Positions 1-13,688 of a DNA stretch of 64,000 nucleotides are shown one piece after another. Origin of the DNA: Lytechinus pictus (Eukaryota; Echinodermata; Echinoidea; Temnopleuroida; Toxopneustidae). Under the pieces are notes generated by a model. That model was not told the DNA's origin and made no database searches. It worked only from the letters and a program-made list of their open reading frames with translations. The DNA is taken from contig NC_087245.1 of NCBI RefSeq assembly GCF_037042905.1, positions 6,153,501-6,217,500 of the forward strand, read 5' to 3'. Position numbers and translations under genes: made by a program. Every line of letters starts with the position of its first letter. Within the stretch, counting starts at the first letter, position 1.

Positions 1-358
1 TTAGAGAGTGTGGTCTCTTCAGTATAAAAACTGCTTTTCGAGAGAGCCCTGCACACGTAAAAATACATATAACAATCATGATACAGTGATGAACAATAAA
101 AGTAATAAAACAGAATTAATCAAAACGAAAAACTACATGCTATGTAAAAGAAATGAAATTTAAAATCATACATATCAAATTAACAATACAAAATAGATAG
201 AGTGATCGAAATGTAACAATACAATGTCGAATTACATGCACATACAATATAAACATAACAAGAGAAATATAAAGTTGAGCACTAGCCAATGCCTTGGGAT
301 CACCTATAAGAATTGAAAATTCTGTCGAGAGGTTCTCCACATTGGCTGGTGCCGACAT
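1..358 (-). CDS. possible 5' end of an unrecognised gene running off the left edge
   Basis: An ATG at 358 opens 18 codons (MSAPANVENLSTEFSILI) that end at a usable donor (GGTGATC, exon 304-358, phase 1). At 49-51 there is an acceptor CAG after a short pyrimidine stretch, and 1-48 continues in the same phase (GLSRKAVFILKRPHSL) to the window edge. This two-exon reading is open throughout. I recognise no family, and the supporting sequence is short, so it could be chance. An alternative is simple read-through of the first exon to a stop near 140, which gives a low-complexity hydrophobic peptide that looks spurious. Confidence 0.22.
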
Positions 359-2329
359 AGAAATACGTAAAATAGAAATAAATGTATAAATGTATAATCA
401 AACTTCTATATAAATTATTTATGTACTTGGTGTTTTACGTAATATTGACACACACAAACAGACATAAAGCACACTGACATATCTAGACAAAAATTTGGAG
501 GATGCCCCTTACAACAAAACATAAATAAGAGATAGAGATAAGAAAAAAAAGGAAAAATACAAGGTTCCACAACCAAGTCAAACAAGTAAAGGGAAAATGT
601 GAAATACGATACCATTTTTTTGATATCATGTCGAATCCATCACAGACTTTAATTTTGGAAAGATCAGTATTTTATTCCATCAAAGTGAAAAGTATTCAGT
701 GATCAAAGTTGAAATGACCAAAAGAAAGTAACCAACATTCATTTTTCAATACATCAATCTATTAAATATTCATCATCACAGTATTTCAAGTTCAATTTCA
801 ATTCATTCAACTATATACATCAACAGAAACATAATTCAGGCACCATGTCAAAGCAAAGGCTTGTGATCGAGGGTAAGAAGAATATAACAATTAGAACATG
901 AAATCTATATACACACAAATATATAAGTCAGCCCAAGTACTATACTACTAGGTGTTTGCGGTGATTTTTCAGTACATACTGTTATAGGAAAACGATAAAG
1001 CCCGGTGATTTTCATTGACAACTGTTATAAGTTACTGAACTCTGATTGCCTCAAGATGAAAAGTCAGTGAAAAGCGCTAAGCATTAGCTTCATGTAACAC
1101 TCCCCTGAAACCATCCTTACCTCAGCACCATGCTTGGTAGACCGACCCATTTAACGATCGATAACTATCAGGTATTTCAAGAATTATCAATACATTCATT
1201 GTCATATAAACTTCCGCCAATCGTTATTCGCATTCGTCTATACGCATTTTTTATTTAATCCAGAAGATTGCTGGTTATTTTTATTTCCAGACAAACACTT
1301 GTGACATAATCAGACACATTAAAATAACTAATGATAAGAAAATGTACTTTTTTCACATAAATACAGAAACGATACAGTGGAAAGAATATTATTTCGTTTT
1401 CTCTTCAACAAACGTATTTACGTCATTTGAGGACGTCTCTTTTTCTCTCTTCAAAAAAAAAAAATATTTATCTCTTACAGCTTGAATGTGCAGTTTGTGT
1501 GAATGTATACATTTCTTTGTGAATAGATACCTTTTCATTTTCTTATCAGAACATTTGCAGATTATGAACGATTTTTACGTTCAGGAATGGTTTTATTAAT
1601 CACAAATTATACAAGATTTAGGGCAATATTAGCATTTTTGTATTATAAATATAACTGTACGCTATTCGCGATTCTATACAGTGACTATATAACATTTCTC
1701 GTTATTAGGCCTATTCATGTTATTACAGGACTACCTACAATCCCGTGTAGATGATGATGATGATGATGGTGATGATGATGGTGATAATCTGGGGACAATT
1801 ACTTTACAGTTAAGATCAACTCTACAACATAAATTAGATGATCTATTTAGACCCACTGAAACGCTACATCCGCTAGCAAGCTGAGTTTCTTTATCGCTAT
1901 ATATGCTGTGTGATAAACTATGCACGTAGATAACGATAAAGAGCAAGCAATATCAACGTGGACATGTGATATATTATTATTAATCATAATGGATTGTTGT
2001 TTGTTTTATTGATGCATTTTGGCACGAGTCACGACATTTGCACATAATGGAATGATGATGATACTTATTGCAAGATAAAAAATCAATGTCACGCATTCAA
2101 ATATACGCATTTCTATCAAAAGTCCATATCATATATAACAAATATTAATGTTATGATAAATTTGTATTGTATCCATTATCAAAGATTATTGCAATGCGCA
2201 GTTGAGAACAGAAGTTGCGCAATATAAATGTACAATTATTATTATTATTATTATTAAACAACCATATTTATGCAGTGAGAGGTTAACCTTCATTGCGTAT
2301 GCTTTTGAAGCGTGAAGTTACATTGCTAA
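359..2329. other. non-coding stretch, no gene recognised
   Basis: AT-rich sequence downstream of the CUB/SRCR receptor gene. It contains a trinucleotide run (GAT/GGT units, 1750-1786) and a short ATT run near 2236-2256. The receptor's 3' UTR must lie at its right edge. TTTATT near 2002 reads AATAAA on the minus strand and could be its poly(A) signal, about 325 bp after the stop. No open frame shows recognisable protein similarity. Confidence 0.5.
1750..1786. repeat. (GAT)n microsatellite
   Basis: Trinucleotide run of ATG/GAT with occasional GGT units. On the minus strand it gives a serine-rich fake reading frame. Confidence 0.85.
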
Positions 2330-5300
2330 TTATTTGACGTTAAAAAAGTTAAAATGATCATACGCAAGATCAGATTTATCGGTTCTACCCATGTTATCAA
2401 TACATTCATATTCTGGACAAGCAACTGGACTCTCATTGGAGTTTGTCGACTCCAATGTGTGATACATGTTGCAAGATTGATGAATGTTAGATGATTTCTC
2501 ATTTTCATTGAATCCTTCAGTTTCAAGGATTCCCTTGGACACCTGGTCTGTATTCGGCCGACATCTTTCCTCAATATCACAGTATACTACGTCTTGAACA
2601 ATAGGGGCGATTTGAGGAGAAGAATCAGATTCAAAATTCATACCTTCTCCACAAAACCTAGGTTTATCTTGGTCTAGGTTGGTTTGACTTCTGGTTACGT
2701 CAGAGATATTTTCTGATGGTGACACATCTGAAGAACTTCGAGGTAGTTGGTTGCCACCCGGGTGTTGCCATGATTCAGTACTGGTACCTTCTTCAAGGTT
2801 ATTTTCATCTTTGTTTTTCGGGAAGCCATTATTCTGATAACGCTTGCTTTTTTTGGGCTTCACGTAAGGCGTAGACCCACCGGGTGCCTTCTTGGTTGTC
2901 TGTGTCTTCCCCCGAATAGAGGTAGGCGAATAGTGAATATTATTTGGCGTACAAGGCTTGTGGTACGTGTCAGAATTTCTCAGCTGATCAGTGCGTGTTA
3001 AGGTATGAGCCTTGCGTGGAGGTACAGGAGGTTTGATTAATCCACCCTTTGGACAGTCCGGGAGTGGTCGGTTCTTCATGGTGTGTGATTTAACACACGG
3101 TGGGATCTGAGTCAACTTGGTGGGTATGTCAGTGTAAAAATAATCTGTCCGTGATCCGCATCTGATGAGGTCTGTAGACGAATCTCGAGTGTCGTGATTA
3201 TCCTTGTTGACCGTAGCGCATTCAACCGCTGAGAGCATTGCTACAGAAGTATCTTCTCCTTTAACCCTACTCTGTTGTTCGTCTTGTCTGTTGGGTTCAG
3301 GTGGAATTAGGCTTACCTGTGATGAGTTGACATGTAGATGTTTTTCAGAAGTAGACATGTTGGAGCTGAGTGATATATCATCGCCATGACGAGTCGCTTG
3401 TCTTTTTCTTGGAAATGTCTTGGTAAATCCCAAACATATTTTTCGACAATTCTTTGACTTGCGGCATCTGTATCTGCATAATAGTTTTAAAAGAATGATT
3501 ATCATATTTTCCTTTTCGTCCTGTTTATCCTTCAAAAGTTACAACTTGCATCATTATATATTTATATAAAAAGTTTAAGATTTTGAGAATTGATTGGAAT
3601 TGAGCAATTATGTTTTTAAGAAAACATTAGGTTAAAATAGTGATCAAGTATGATGGTATAATTGAAAACGCAAGATATGATTCCAAAACTGTGTAAAGCC
3701 TTTTCTCCCCCAACGGTATTCCCATGCAGAAATAATTATTGTGCAATAGAGAAATCTTAGTTTGCAGTTAAGAAACAGGCAGATGTCATAATATAGACTG
3801 AACTGGTTCAGTTGTAGCAGACACAATAAATAATTTCATACCTTAGATACAAAATCACAGCAACGATTAATGAAAGAGAAACACTGATAGTAATCCGTAA
3901 CCGTAGCTGAAGAGGACCTTCCCTGTTGGGTTCTAAGAAGGAATAAAGTAAATATCAGATCAAATTTACTATTGCCTAATCTCGATATAATTCATAGAGT
4001 AAGAAAACTATTAATATCGATGGAAATGATAGGACCAATCAATTTGATTGTGATCTACATGTAGCTATATATACATGTTCATTCTATATACCTGAAACCA
4101 AAACGCTTTATGTTTCACTTTTGAAACAAATGCTCATAAAAAAATATGATATCATTTTAGTTTGAAAGCTGGAGTAAGAATAGAAAAGTTACTTTCTACT
4201 GACATGACTGAATGAACGGTATTGTCGAGAAGTATATGGTCCCCTATTACACAATCGACTAATAAAACAAACGATCTTTTAATATGAAAATACACCAAGG
4301 GTTGCAGCATAGTAGTTATTGTAATTTGCAGGGGAAAAATTAATTGAAATGTTTCTTCACAAGTAAAACGATGCTTAATCATCGGTGTCGTTATCATTTA
4401 TATTACGTCATGATAAACTCATATTTATGGTTTATTCTTTGTAGATTTCATAAATGTATTGTATTGTTATAACTCCTCTTCATTTATTTATGTAATCTTG
4501 AGTTGGACGTACTGTGAAACTACCGAATGAGACTGTCCGGTTTACCTTCTATTACTCATGTTACTAGTATAGTAACTAGTGCTGTTGATTTGTTTGAAAA
4601 GGGGATTAAAACACCGCCTCCTTACCACTTTCCGTTGTATGCGATTTTGACCTAATGTGAAAAGTGAAATACCGTCTTCACACGTACTGGCCACAAACAC
4701 CGCTACAGTACCGGAACTGTCCCGAGAATGTACCTGTGATATGTTTACTATAAATGTGGGGGTGTCGTGGTCTAGTGGTTATGACTCTCGTCTTTAAATT
4801 TGAATGACATGGGTTCGATTCCCCGCCTCAAGTATTTTTGGTTTATTAGAGTCGGTCACTTACGGGGTCACCAGCCTACACGTGTTTTGTTACGGAGGGT
4901 AAAAATCACCTGCTGCAGTGTGAATGGATACATGAAATCTATCCCGGGACTGTGCCGGGAATACAGTATTGGTAAGTTGTAACAATAATTCGTATAACTA
5001 AAAAAGGGGGGCTTTATATTTTCAAAATCATCTAAACCAAGCTATTTTGTTCCATCGCTATTTAGAACAAATGAACATGTAATATACCTGAAAGTTTTTT
5101 ATACACTGAAATAGTTTTTTGTCTTATGTATATCGTATGTTCTTTATGGTGATCATGTTTATACTGTATCGGGGCCCGTTTATCAATTGGTTAAATGTTG
5201 CGCCTGCGCTGCATGTATCGATTTTTATTTTAAATGGTACTATAATCAAATGATCTCAACTGAATATATCACGCACTTTGTGTTGGTTCTTGGGGTTCTG

Positions 5301-8300
5301 TTGCCCTCTGACAATCTGGAATCGTCTTGTCCCAATCTTGGCCCATCTTCGTGGAGACTACATTTGGTTTGCATTCGATGAATTCACTTCCATTAATGAC
5401 GTAACCAGTTTCACATGATAATTTGAGTGTAGAGCCTAGATGTGTGTAGTTTGATGACCACCATCCATGATCAACATCACCAGGGTGTTCACAGAACCCG
5501 ATAGTAGCTGAACGTGGAAAATAGAAAAAATTAGAAAATTAACACGAGAATTCACAACACTTTACAAATTTATCAATTTGTATTTATTTGTTCTGATCTT
5601 AACATTTTAACAGAAAAGAAATCAATGTGATTCATGTCATTTACTTTCAGACTTTAATTGATCAGCCAGTGATCTAATCATCACAATAAAACTAGTCTGA
5701 GAGTTATAACCAGGTTTCTGCACTTGTAATGTCAAATAATTGCAATTCTTTCTTTTTTCATAAAAAAATCCCGCATACAAGTTCTAGAGCAAGTTAGACT
5801 TAGTTTGGATTATCATATATTCCGAAACAATTATTAATTAGGGTTCCGTTTCAGGCATGTAACAAATGTACCATTTCAATAACTATTAGTCATTCAAATT
5901 GAGTGGTAGCTTTAAAGTATCATTGCACAATTATTATTACATCATGTTTAAAAAACAGACCCCTGATTTGTCATCAAAACACTCATTTTAATCCCGCTAT
6001 GTAGAAAAAAAACATGATAAATCTGAGGTAATCATGACTACACTTTATTTTTATTCAAGCGCAGACGAGGCCTAATTTGAAAGAAGACAGCTAGACCGTC
6101 TCTATCTTTAGACTTAACCTGTAATAATTCATACCATTGTAATGAAAGGCCCATATCTTAATGCCGTCTCCTACATGAATGTTGTATCCTGTTCGAGCAC
6201 ACATGCTATCGTCTGGATATTCAGTGTGGATCGAGGATTGAGAAACATCGAAACAGTAGCATCCGTCTCCCGTGATCGCTGCTAGTTCTGAGGATGTCAT
6301 AGAGCACGTGTGTATGCATTCATCTACGTCAGTGTCATTGGATCTCAGGTAGAGTTTGTAGTTAGTAGCAAGTGAATAGCACCCACGATATGCAAAATCT
6401 GCGGATCGTAAGAAATATTAATATACTATTTGAGTGGTTCACAAAAACAATTGATAATTTCATAAAACAATATGAAAATAACCATAAAAACACGAATGAT
6501 GTTTGCGATGCGAAAGTATCTATCCGCCCTTTCACACGGTAAAAAATATCGTAATTTGAATGATTCCAGAGTGAAAAGTAAGGCTAATGACGAAGTATCT
6601 AAATTAGCAAAAAATACTTACTGAAACATTGTAACCTGCTAGCTTTGGATGGCTCTTGTTGTGTCATATTCCAAACACACTGTTGAAGTAAAAAGTTTGC
6701 TGAAAAAAAAACCGTAGTGGAAAAAAAAATCTGATAGGACAAACAAGCTGTCACCAAATATCAATATTCAGCTTAGATTCTCTGCATGCTGATAATCGGA
6801 TTATCCGAAGAAAGTTGCAAGAATTTAACATCATAATGAAGCCTTTTCAACTGCTACTGTCAAGTAAAATTTTAATTGTCATTCATAACAACGTCAGGAC
6901 AATCCTACAGTATTTGCATTTTAAGTCAAATTCCTAATAATGTCAACCATTTTACCTGACACAAACACACACATTGTGTGTGGGGGGGGGGGTTGAGGGA
7001 GTCTGAGTGTATATATCGCTAAAATTATACGTATATATCAAAACGTGTAAGAATGAAGAAAGCAAAATATAAACATGACAAAGAATGAACATAATACAAA
7101 AGAAAGAAGAACAGTCGGAAATTTGATAACTGATTTTAATAATTTTTACGAACCTTCATTGATCAAACACAGTAGATATATGATGCATTATACTGATCGT
7201 AAGTCTACCACTATAATGTAAATAAATAACGATTTTTTTTTTTGGCAAGCAACTCTTTACTGATCAAGATTAAAACGTGTTAAAGCTCTATAACAAAGGA
7301 CCAGGTGCCAGTTATAACACTTTTACTTACATTTATCACATACGATGCTGGCACAAGTAGAGTCGTTGTATTGAATGTTTGTTTCATTTGTAAATTGATA
7401 GACCCCAGGGAAGCCTAGCTGTCTGCAGGTGAGCTCAGCAGGATACGAGTTTAAGCTTTCTGTGCAAACTGGAATCCATTGGCCCTGAAGACGAGGACCT
7501 CTAACATGTCTAAAGACCTCCAAGATTCCCTCATTAGCCTTCATACTGCTATTGAGTCTTACGTTTTTTGTTCTTTCTGAATGATGAGACAGATATTTAA
7601 CCTTTAAACTTCCTAACCAAATTTTGAGAAGAAAAATCTTTCCTTTTACAAACTATACAATGATACCTACTGTAAGTGGGCTTCTGGGTGCTTAACGAGA
7701 AAACAAAATCGATTGAACAGTGCAAAGGAGAACATGGGGAAAGGGTTTGCATGTCAAAATTTTGATTTTGACCCTATTTTGGCATCATCAATATTGTCCA
7801 ATTCTTCTTTCGAACACATCTGTTTAAATAGGGAGGGAACAAAATTATCATACTTATTTATCATTTTCACTATCAACATACGTAACAAGCCCATTTGTCA
7901 AAACTTGCATGAGTGTTCGTTTCCGAAAAGCTGCGCTCGATGCAATCATGTATGTGTCTAACGTAGTTTCCAGTGTTATTGCTGATATTGTTTAATTGCC
8001 AAACATACAGTATCTTGATACCATGCAAACGATGGCAGTGAGTACACCTTCGTGGAGTAGGCCAACATGATTACCATCAGCCTGATAGGTATAAGATATT
8101 AATTTATTCCGTCCAGAATTCATTTTAATCGTGTTTAACTGTTAAAAACAGACTTTACCCACAAAGGGCAGTACGGTGGCAGAGAACTTTCTAAAGTTGG
8201 TCTATTTGTTTTACTTATGATGGTTAAATCCCCCGGATTCGAAACGGTGTAATTAATTCTGATTCTAAAATATTACGAGGAAAGCCCAAAACGTAAAGGA

Positions 8301-9865
8301 AGAAGGATCAGTTCATGCTTATCTTCTACAATCATGACAATAATCAGTCATAACCAATAAATCATATCCAGCTCTGATAAAAAAAAATCATCTAAAGTAT
8401 AGTTTTTAATAGACCTATCGGTTTCTCCTATATGTTCTTCTTGAGCATGCGAAACATTTCACGAATGAGGCTTTTCTACCGTATATCATGGATTTTCATT
8501 TCTAGTTTTCTCTTTTTTAACAAACGACCACAAACTGAACAATTTGGTAAAGCACAAACCTGATTTATCAAAACAATGAAGTGCTAGATGGAATCCTGAA
8601 CAGCCTTCATTACGGTCTGATTGAAAAGTGACGCGAAGAGACGACCCTGTTGATAGAAAGGGAGGAACATTTAGGCCTGTTCCAGAATAGTTGCGGCTAT
8701 TGAAGGCCCTTTCAGGGTCATGTATGCCCAACACGTCATCAAGTTTTTCAGTATTGAAATCCTGAAAGAGAATTGCGATCTCTTTATTTGACGGTGCCGT
8801 GATATTCCACATGATGTTTAGGTTGTAGCCATAATTATTGGGATATCCAGGAGATGTCAGATTTGAAGCTGAAGAGTCATTACAAGTTAACCTCATCATT
8901 TCTCCTGTTAACGATACAGAAATCATACAATGTAATTTAATAGCACAATTATATAACATACATTCAATCAGTAAACATCGACACTTCCGTGACGATAGCA
9001 TATTCCATTTGAAATGAATTGGAAACACTTCCTTAAAAAAAAAAATTAGTCACAATCATTTTTCGGAATCAAATGAATTTTCATTGTGTTGCGATATTGG
9101 ACAAATAAGTAATAGAGAAATTGTTTGCCTTTTCTATTTAGAGGTAAATAGATCATACACTAAACAAGGCAAAAAATAACATATTTTGAAGAGTCAGTTC
9201 GGAAAAATCCAAAATTATGAAAATCCAAATAATCCGAATTGGCTGACAAGGTGTTCCTAAAGTCCAAAATGCTGGCGATGATGAAATTGATGTTGAAACG
9301 CGATGGATAATTAGTAGAGTCACTGTAACAAGTTGAAATGTCCGTGAAGACGAAATTGATGATGATGATGATGATAAACAATCGGTTTCAGCAATCTATG
9401 AGTTGACAAATGATTTTCAGAACAGGTTTATGATCCAGATGAGAACTGATAATTCCTCTTTCAAAATAACTCCTAGTATTCTAGTATTGTCTTTAAAAAA
9501 AAGAAATTCTCCTTCTTTCCTGAATAGTCCAGTTCTAGAAGACTCTTGAATGACCTCAGTGAAATGAACAAAATTTTTAACAAAATATAGCTAATCATAT
9601 GAATCTTTTTGCGTTACAAAAATACTTATCATCATTCTGTCTCATGCCTACATACCAAAGCTTAACTGAGACTTCTTGGAATATTCTTTAATCACATGCA
9701 ATGAATATCCTTAGAGAGAGAAAAAAGGAATGGATGAATGATTGAAATTTCTCTTACAATTTTTATATACAACAATTGTTACATACCATTTGAATTTTCC
9801 CATGGCAATTGCAAGATTCCAAAGATTATTATACCCAAGTATTTTCTCGATGCCATGTTTCCCAT
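2330..9865 (-). CDS. type I membrane receptor: signal peptide, CUB, SRCR, WSC-like, Sushi, TM and tyrosine-rich tail
   Basis: I rebuilt eight exons from GT/AG sites: 9787-9865, 8560-8904, 7331-7576, 6622-6699, 6135-6398, 5277-5507, 3842-3932 and 2330-3473. The ectodomain exons are joined in phase 1, the usual signature of shuffled modules. They total 2478 nt, or 825 aa plus stop. Residues 1-24 form a signal peptide (hydrophobic YLGIIIFGILQL). A CUB domain spans about 31-137 (SPGYPNNY; CSGFHLALHC). An SRCR domain spans about 146-249 and is split over two exons (VRL, EGILEVF, CRQLGFPG, then CVW and LQC). A WSC-like domain spans about 251-335 (GCYSLA, CIHTC, GDGCYC). A Sushi domain spans about 343-400 (CEHP, LSCETGYV, WDKTIPDC). 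The TM helix is 426-444, followed by a basic RYRCRKSK stop-transfer. The 380-aa cytoplasmic tail has PPVPPRK (593-599), a class II SH3 ligand, and tyrosines at 742 (VVYCDI), 782 (YHTL), 800 (YECI) and 816 (YDHF). It is probably a surface recognition receptor that signals through tyrosine phosphorylation. The ligand is unknown. The Sushi donor (AAAGTGCGT) is the least certain junction. Confidence 0.82.
4757..4985 (+). repeat. tRNA-derived SINE-like sequence in a receptor intron
   Basis: An A-box-like stretch (TGGTCTAGTGGTT) and a B box (GGTTCGATTCC) are spaced as in a tRNA. The anticodon arm is degenerate and there is no paired acceptor stem. It lies between the TM and Sushi exons of the receptor gene, on the opposite strand. 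It is best read as the head of a tRNA-derived SINE rather than a working tRNA. Confidence 0.55.
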
Positions 9866-10370
9866 GCAGAGCCATTCATTTATAAACTCGATTTAGAAGA
9901 CTTCGTTGTGTCAAAGTAATGATTATTGCTGGTGGCTGAGATCCAATATCGATACTATACTCAATAACCATATACATGATATACGGATGTGCACAACTAG
10001 ACACTATCGATGATCGATGGCGTAACCTGGCATCCTCATCATGGGGCAGGCAAAATGTAGTAATGGTTAATAGATATATGGATACGGGTATAAATGGATT
10101 GTGGATGATTATGTCTGAATTAATTGAGTAAGATATTGATGATGTCAATCTCTTTCCATTCAGCTGATCCTCTCTATCAATTTAAGGAAGAAGTTCTGTG
10201 TTTTTAAACATTGAAATATTAAACTAAATTTATTTCTATAATATTCGGGGACGATCCGGGGGTTTCGAAAACACTTTGCAATGGGTCATGCTTTTTAGTA
10301 ATCATAGAAATAATTTGTCATAAGAAAGTGAATTGTACATTTGTGGGGAATTTAGGGGGGGGGTATTCAT
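9866..10370. other. upstream region of the receptor gene, no gene recognised
   Basis: This stretch should contain the promoter and 5' UTR of the minus-strand receptor. I see no convincing TATA element or other recognisable motif, and no coding potential on either strand. Confidence 0.4.
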
Positions 10371-10374
10371 TTGG

Positions 10375-10770
10375 TCTGCAAGCAGCTGGTCTTCTTCTAT
10401 GATAGTCATATACCACGTGGGCTACACCTATTTGATCTAATTTCCGTTTGGTTTCACTAAACCTCATCTAATAACCACCAAGTCTAATTGCCGTTTTGTC
10501 TAATGCCCCGATGATTTTATTTCTATTTCGTCTGCCTTTGCATTTCGTCTAGGGAAAGTTGCACAAAAACAGTTTATCTAATCATAAAGACGAAGTGGCG
10601 TTTAGACCAATGGGATTTGAGACGAAATTGGCATACCCTAACTTGACATGCTGGATATTGGACAAGATGACATATGGACTATTAAAAATATTATAATTTG
10701 ACATTGATCACGTGGGATGAGACCAAACGGAAAGTAGACCAAGTGTTAGTATACTAGAACAAGTGGCAAT
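10375..10770. repeat. fold-back repeat with CCGTTTGGT arms
   Basis: The left arm near 10428-10458 (TTTGATCTAATTTCCGTTTG) is mirrored near 10703-10745 (ACCAAACGGAAAGTAGACCA reads as its complement). Between the arms, variants of 'GTCTAA..CCGTTTTG' recur. The layout suggests a non-autonomous inverted-repeat element. The exact ends are not clear. Confidence 0.45.
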
Positions 10771-11181
10771 TTACCAATGTGTAAATGAGAGTTTGGATGT
10801 GTGTGAGGGTGACAAACTAAAGGATATTGATATGGTATGTCATTTAATGAAAAAGGGAAAAGCAATTAAATTTATGAGAATAATCTTTTTCTTTCGTTTA
10901 CAAGTGGAAACAATGGAGTTGGTCTACAATGCCAAAGTTTATCACGGGATTATCAAAAATTGATAGCACATAAACCCAATAATGAATAAATACGGCCAGA
11001 AACGCAGACGAATATTGGAAATATAACACTGGCAGATATTTATATTCCTAAATGGTCATTCTCAAAACTATAGCATCCTTAATTTTGCAAAGTAATGTAA
11101 TTCCATAAAAATGAAGCTAGACAAAAATGTCTTGCCCATTGAGTACTTAAATAGTTAGCAGCAGTTGAATAGATAGATAGG

Positions 11182-12329
11182 GGAGATTGGGGTTAGTTGG
11201 AACGCGGGATAAGTTGAAACATTGTAATTTTCTTTAACACCTTTAAATAAATTTATGCAATACTGACCTCAATTTATTGCCATTATCAACAGCAATCCAC
11301 CATATTACAGACAACACATGTGCAACAAACCTGGTGAAGATAGAAAGGTATTTTTATATTTTCACCTTTTGAGTAATTTTTTTCTCTTTCAGAAATGTTT
11401 TATTATCTCAGAGAAGTTTATAGATCAAAATTGGCCAGTTTGGGGTATAATAGACACTTGTACCAAGCTACAAAATAAGGTTATTAATATACCATGGTGA
11501 AGTCCCTTTTTGTGCTGTAAGCTTATAAATGTCAAATGGGCATCTGGGGTTAGTTAGAACAAAATTGAAGGGGTTAGTTGGAACATGTTCCAACAAAAGG
11601 TTTGACAAAAAAACAAAGAAATACAAATTTAAAAACAAAAAATATATAAGAAATTATATTTTTTGAAATTTTTTGTGGGTATTTGTTATAAATGATTGAT
11701 ATTCTCACCAAAAATTAGCATTCTACTAGTTTAATAAATAGAGATAAAGGCAAAAACATACAAAACAAAACACATTTAGGGCACATTTCATATGCTTATT
11801 TGCATAATTAAAAAATATAAACAAGTAATTTGTGTCATGTAGATTTGATGCAGAAGTACATGAAATTGCTGATAGTATACTTAATTGCATAAAATCAAAC
11901 GCACACAAATACGCAGAATTATACTACACAGTCAGCTTGCGTGAGTGCCTGTATAATAGAAAACATAAAGTTCAACAAATCCACTTTTAATATTTTGAAT
12001 TTGAAAAAATAAAGCAAATAGGCTAAAACCATGTAATAATATACAATTGTAAGTAGTTTCAGTATAATTCTTAATTGAACATGCAGTGTTCCAACTTACC
12101 CCATACCATGTTCCAACTTACCCCGTATATGGGGTAAGTTGGAACGCTTGCGATGGTCTTGTTTGAGATGGATTTTTTTCAGGAACCATCATTCATAGAG
12201 TTAACAAATTTATGGGGTACATTTGACCCCCTTATATATGCTTCAAGCTGATGTATTGTTTCTCAATTAAAATCTATTTGGATTTTACAGCCATTTTTGT
12301 CAAAAATGTTCCAACTAACCCCGACCTCC
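11182..12329. mobile_element. about 1.15-kb terminal-inverted-repeat element with GGGGTTAGTTGGAAC ends
   Basis: The left end reads GGAGATTGGGGTTAGTTGGA and the right end is its near complement (GTTCCAACTAACCCCGACCTCC). The motif recurs internally at about 11549 and 11575, and as a near-perfect hairpin at 12111-12145 (GTTCCAACTTACCCC, a 5-6 nt spacer, then its complement). There is no transposase frame. It is probably a non-autonomous DNA transposon. No clear target duplication was identified, so the superfamily is undetermined. Confidence 0.55.
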
Positions 12330-12461
12330 ACTTAACACCTTCAAATTTATTCGAAAATTGTTCTGAATCTTCGCCGAAATATACATGAATTGTAAACCAT
12401 AAATCTGATCAAAGAGTTGACGAATTATATCATATGTTAGGATCTAAAAATAAGAGGCGAG

Positions 12462-12632
12462 ATAGCTCAGTCGGTAGAGCTGGTGACCTGGGTTCGATTC
12501 CCACTTGGTGTGCTAGTGCCCTTATGTGAGGATTGCATCTTCATTACCAGGTCCCTCGTAGAGGACCTTAATCCGTCGCGACTTAGATCGGATCGATTTA
12601 GCTTTTATTTTTTTTTTTTTTATTATTTACCT
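12462..12632 (+). repeat. tRNA-derived SINE with T-rich tail
   Basis: The head has an A box (TAGCTCAGTCGGTAGAGC) and a B box (GGGTTCGATTCC), but the anticodon arm between them is shortened so no cloverleaf forms. A unique body follows, then a long T run near 12606-12622. This is SINE architecture, not a functional tRNA. Confidence 0.6.
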
Positions 12633-13688
12633 ACTGCTACTAATTAACAACAAATAAGGAATACGTAAAACTGATAAATACCGTTATTAAAAGATTTAAT
12701 CAAATCACTTCAATCATTGTTTTGCTTTCTTTTTATTTGTTTTACAATAATTGTACATGGAAATATATATGAATATTGATAACAAAATATAACTTAACTC
12801 AACAATAAATAGTTGACTCGAGCCCCCATCATCTCTTCTGGCCTGACATGCTCCACTCGGCCCTGGAGGTTGGTCCAGTGAATGTATTCGACGTCTATCT
12901 CTGGTTATCTATTTTGTTCCTAAATGAGCACATTTGACACCCTTTTTATCTAATGGATAATGTCTTCTTAGAGACTTTTCAGAATAAAGAACCTACTTCT
13001 AAGATTCTAACCGCTTTTAGTGTATTTTGGCTACCAATGAAAGTTTGTTGACCTTTCTCTGACCTTGTCTTGACCCTTAATATCTTCTGGATAAGGACCT
13101 CTGAAGATGAACTTATTAAAATCGAAAATAACAAAGTACACTCATGCAAAAAAGAAAAGAAAAAAAAATATTAGTTTTCTTAACACCTTTAGTGTAATTT
13201 GCCATATAACGAAAGTTCGCTGACCTTTTGACATTTCCGGTCATAACTTCTTTAACGGGAGGTCAAGAGTATAGGGTTATGTACACTTTTTTTGTTCAAT
13301 ATAACCATACAAACAATTTGATGTATGACTGGACACATTCGGGGCAATTCCAAAAATTGACCCCATTTTGACCCCTCACATGGTCAAGATGACCATGAGA
13401 TATTTGTCACCAAGTTGAAAGTTGTTCCTTGTGATGTCACCAATCACATAAAAGTGAAAAATCGGTCTTAGCCAATTTGTCGAAGTAGATAACAGATTAT
13501 GCTGCCTGACTATAAGCGATGTATACGGTATTCAGAACGAGCAAAATGTCGGGTTCGGTTTTTTTTTTAGTTTGGCAGAAGTTAGTCTATTTATGTAATG
13601 TAATCTTGTAATGCATACAATGAAAAAAAACTCATTCAATACAATGTGAATTTCAGGATCTGATTTCTTCATATAATCTCGGTACCCT
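12633..13688. other. non-coding stretch downstream of the GPCR
   Basis: AT-rich sequence with no recognisable gene. Two segments (about 13022-13075 and 13185-13260) share wording such as 'TTTAGTGTA', 'GAAAGTT.G.TGACCTTT' and 'ATCTTCTGGATA / ACTTCTTTAACGG', and look like diverged copies of one repeat. The 3' UTR of the minus-strand GPCR must lie at the right edge. Confidence 0.4.
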
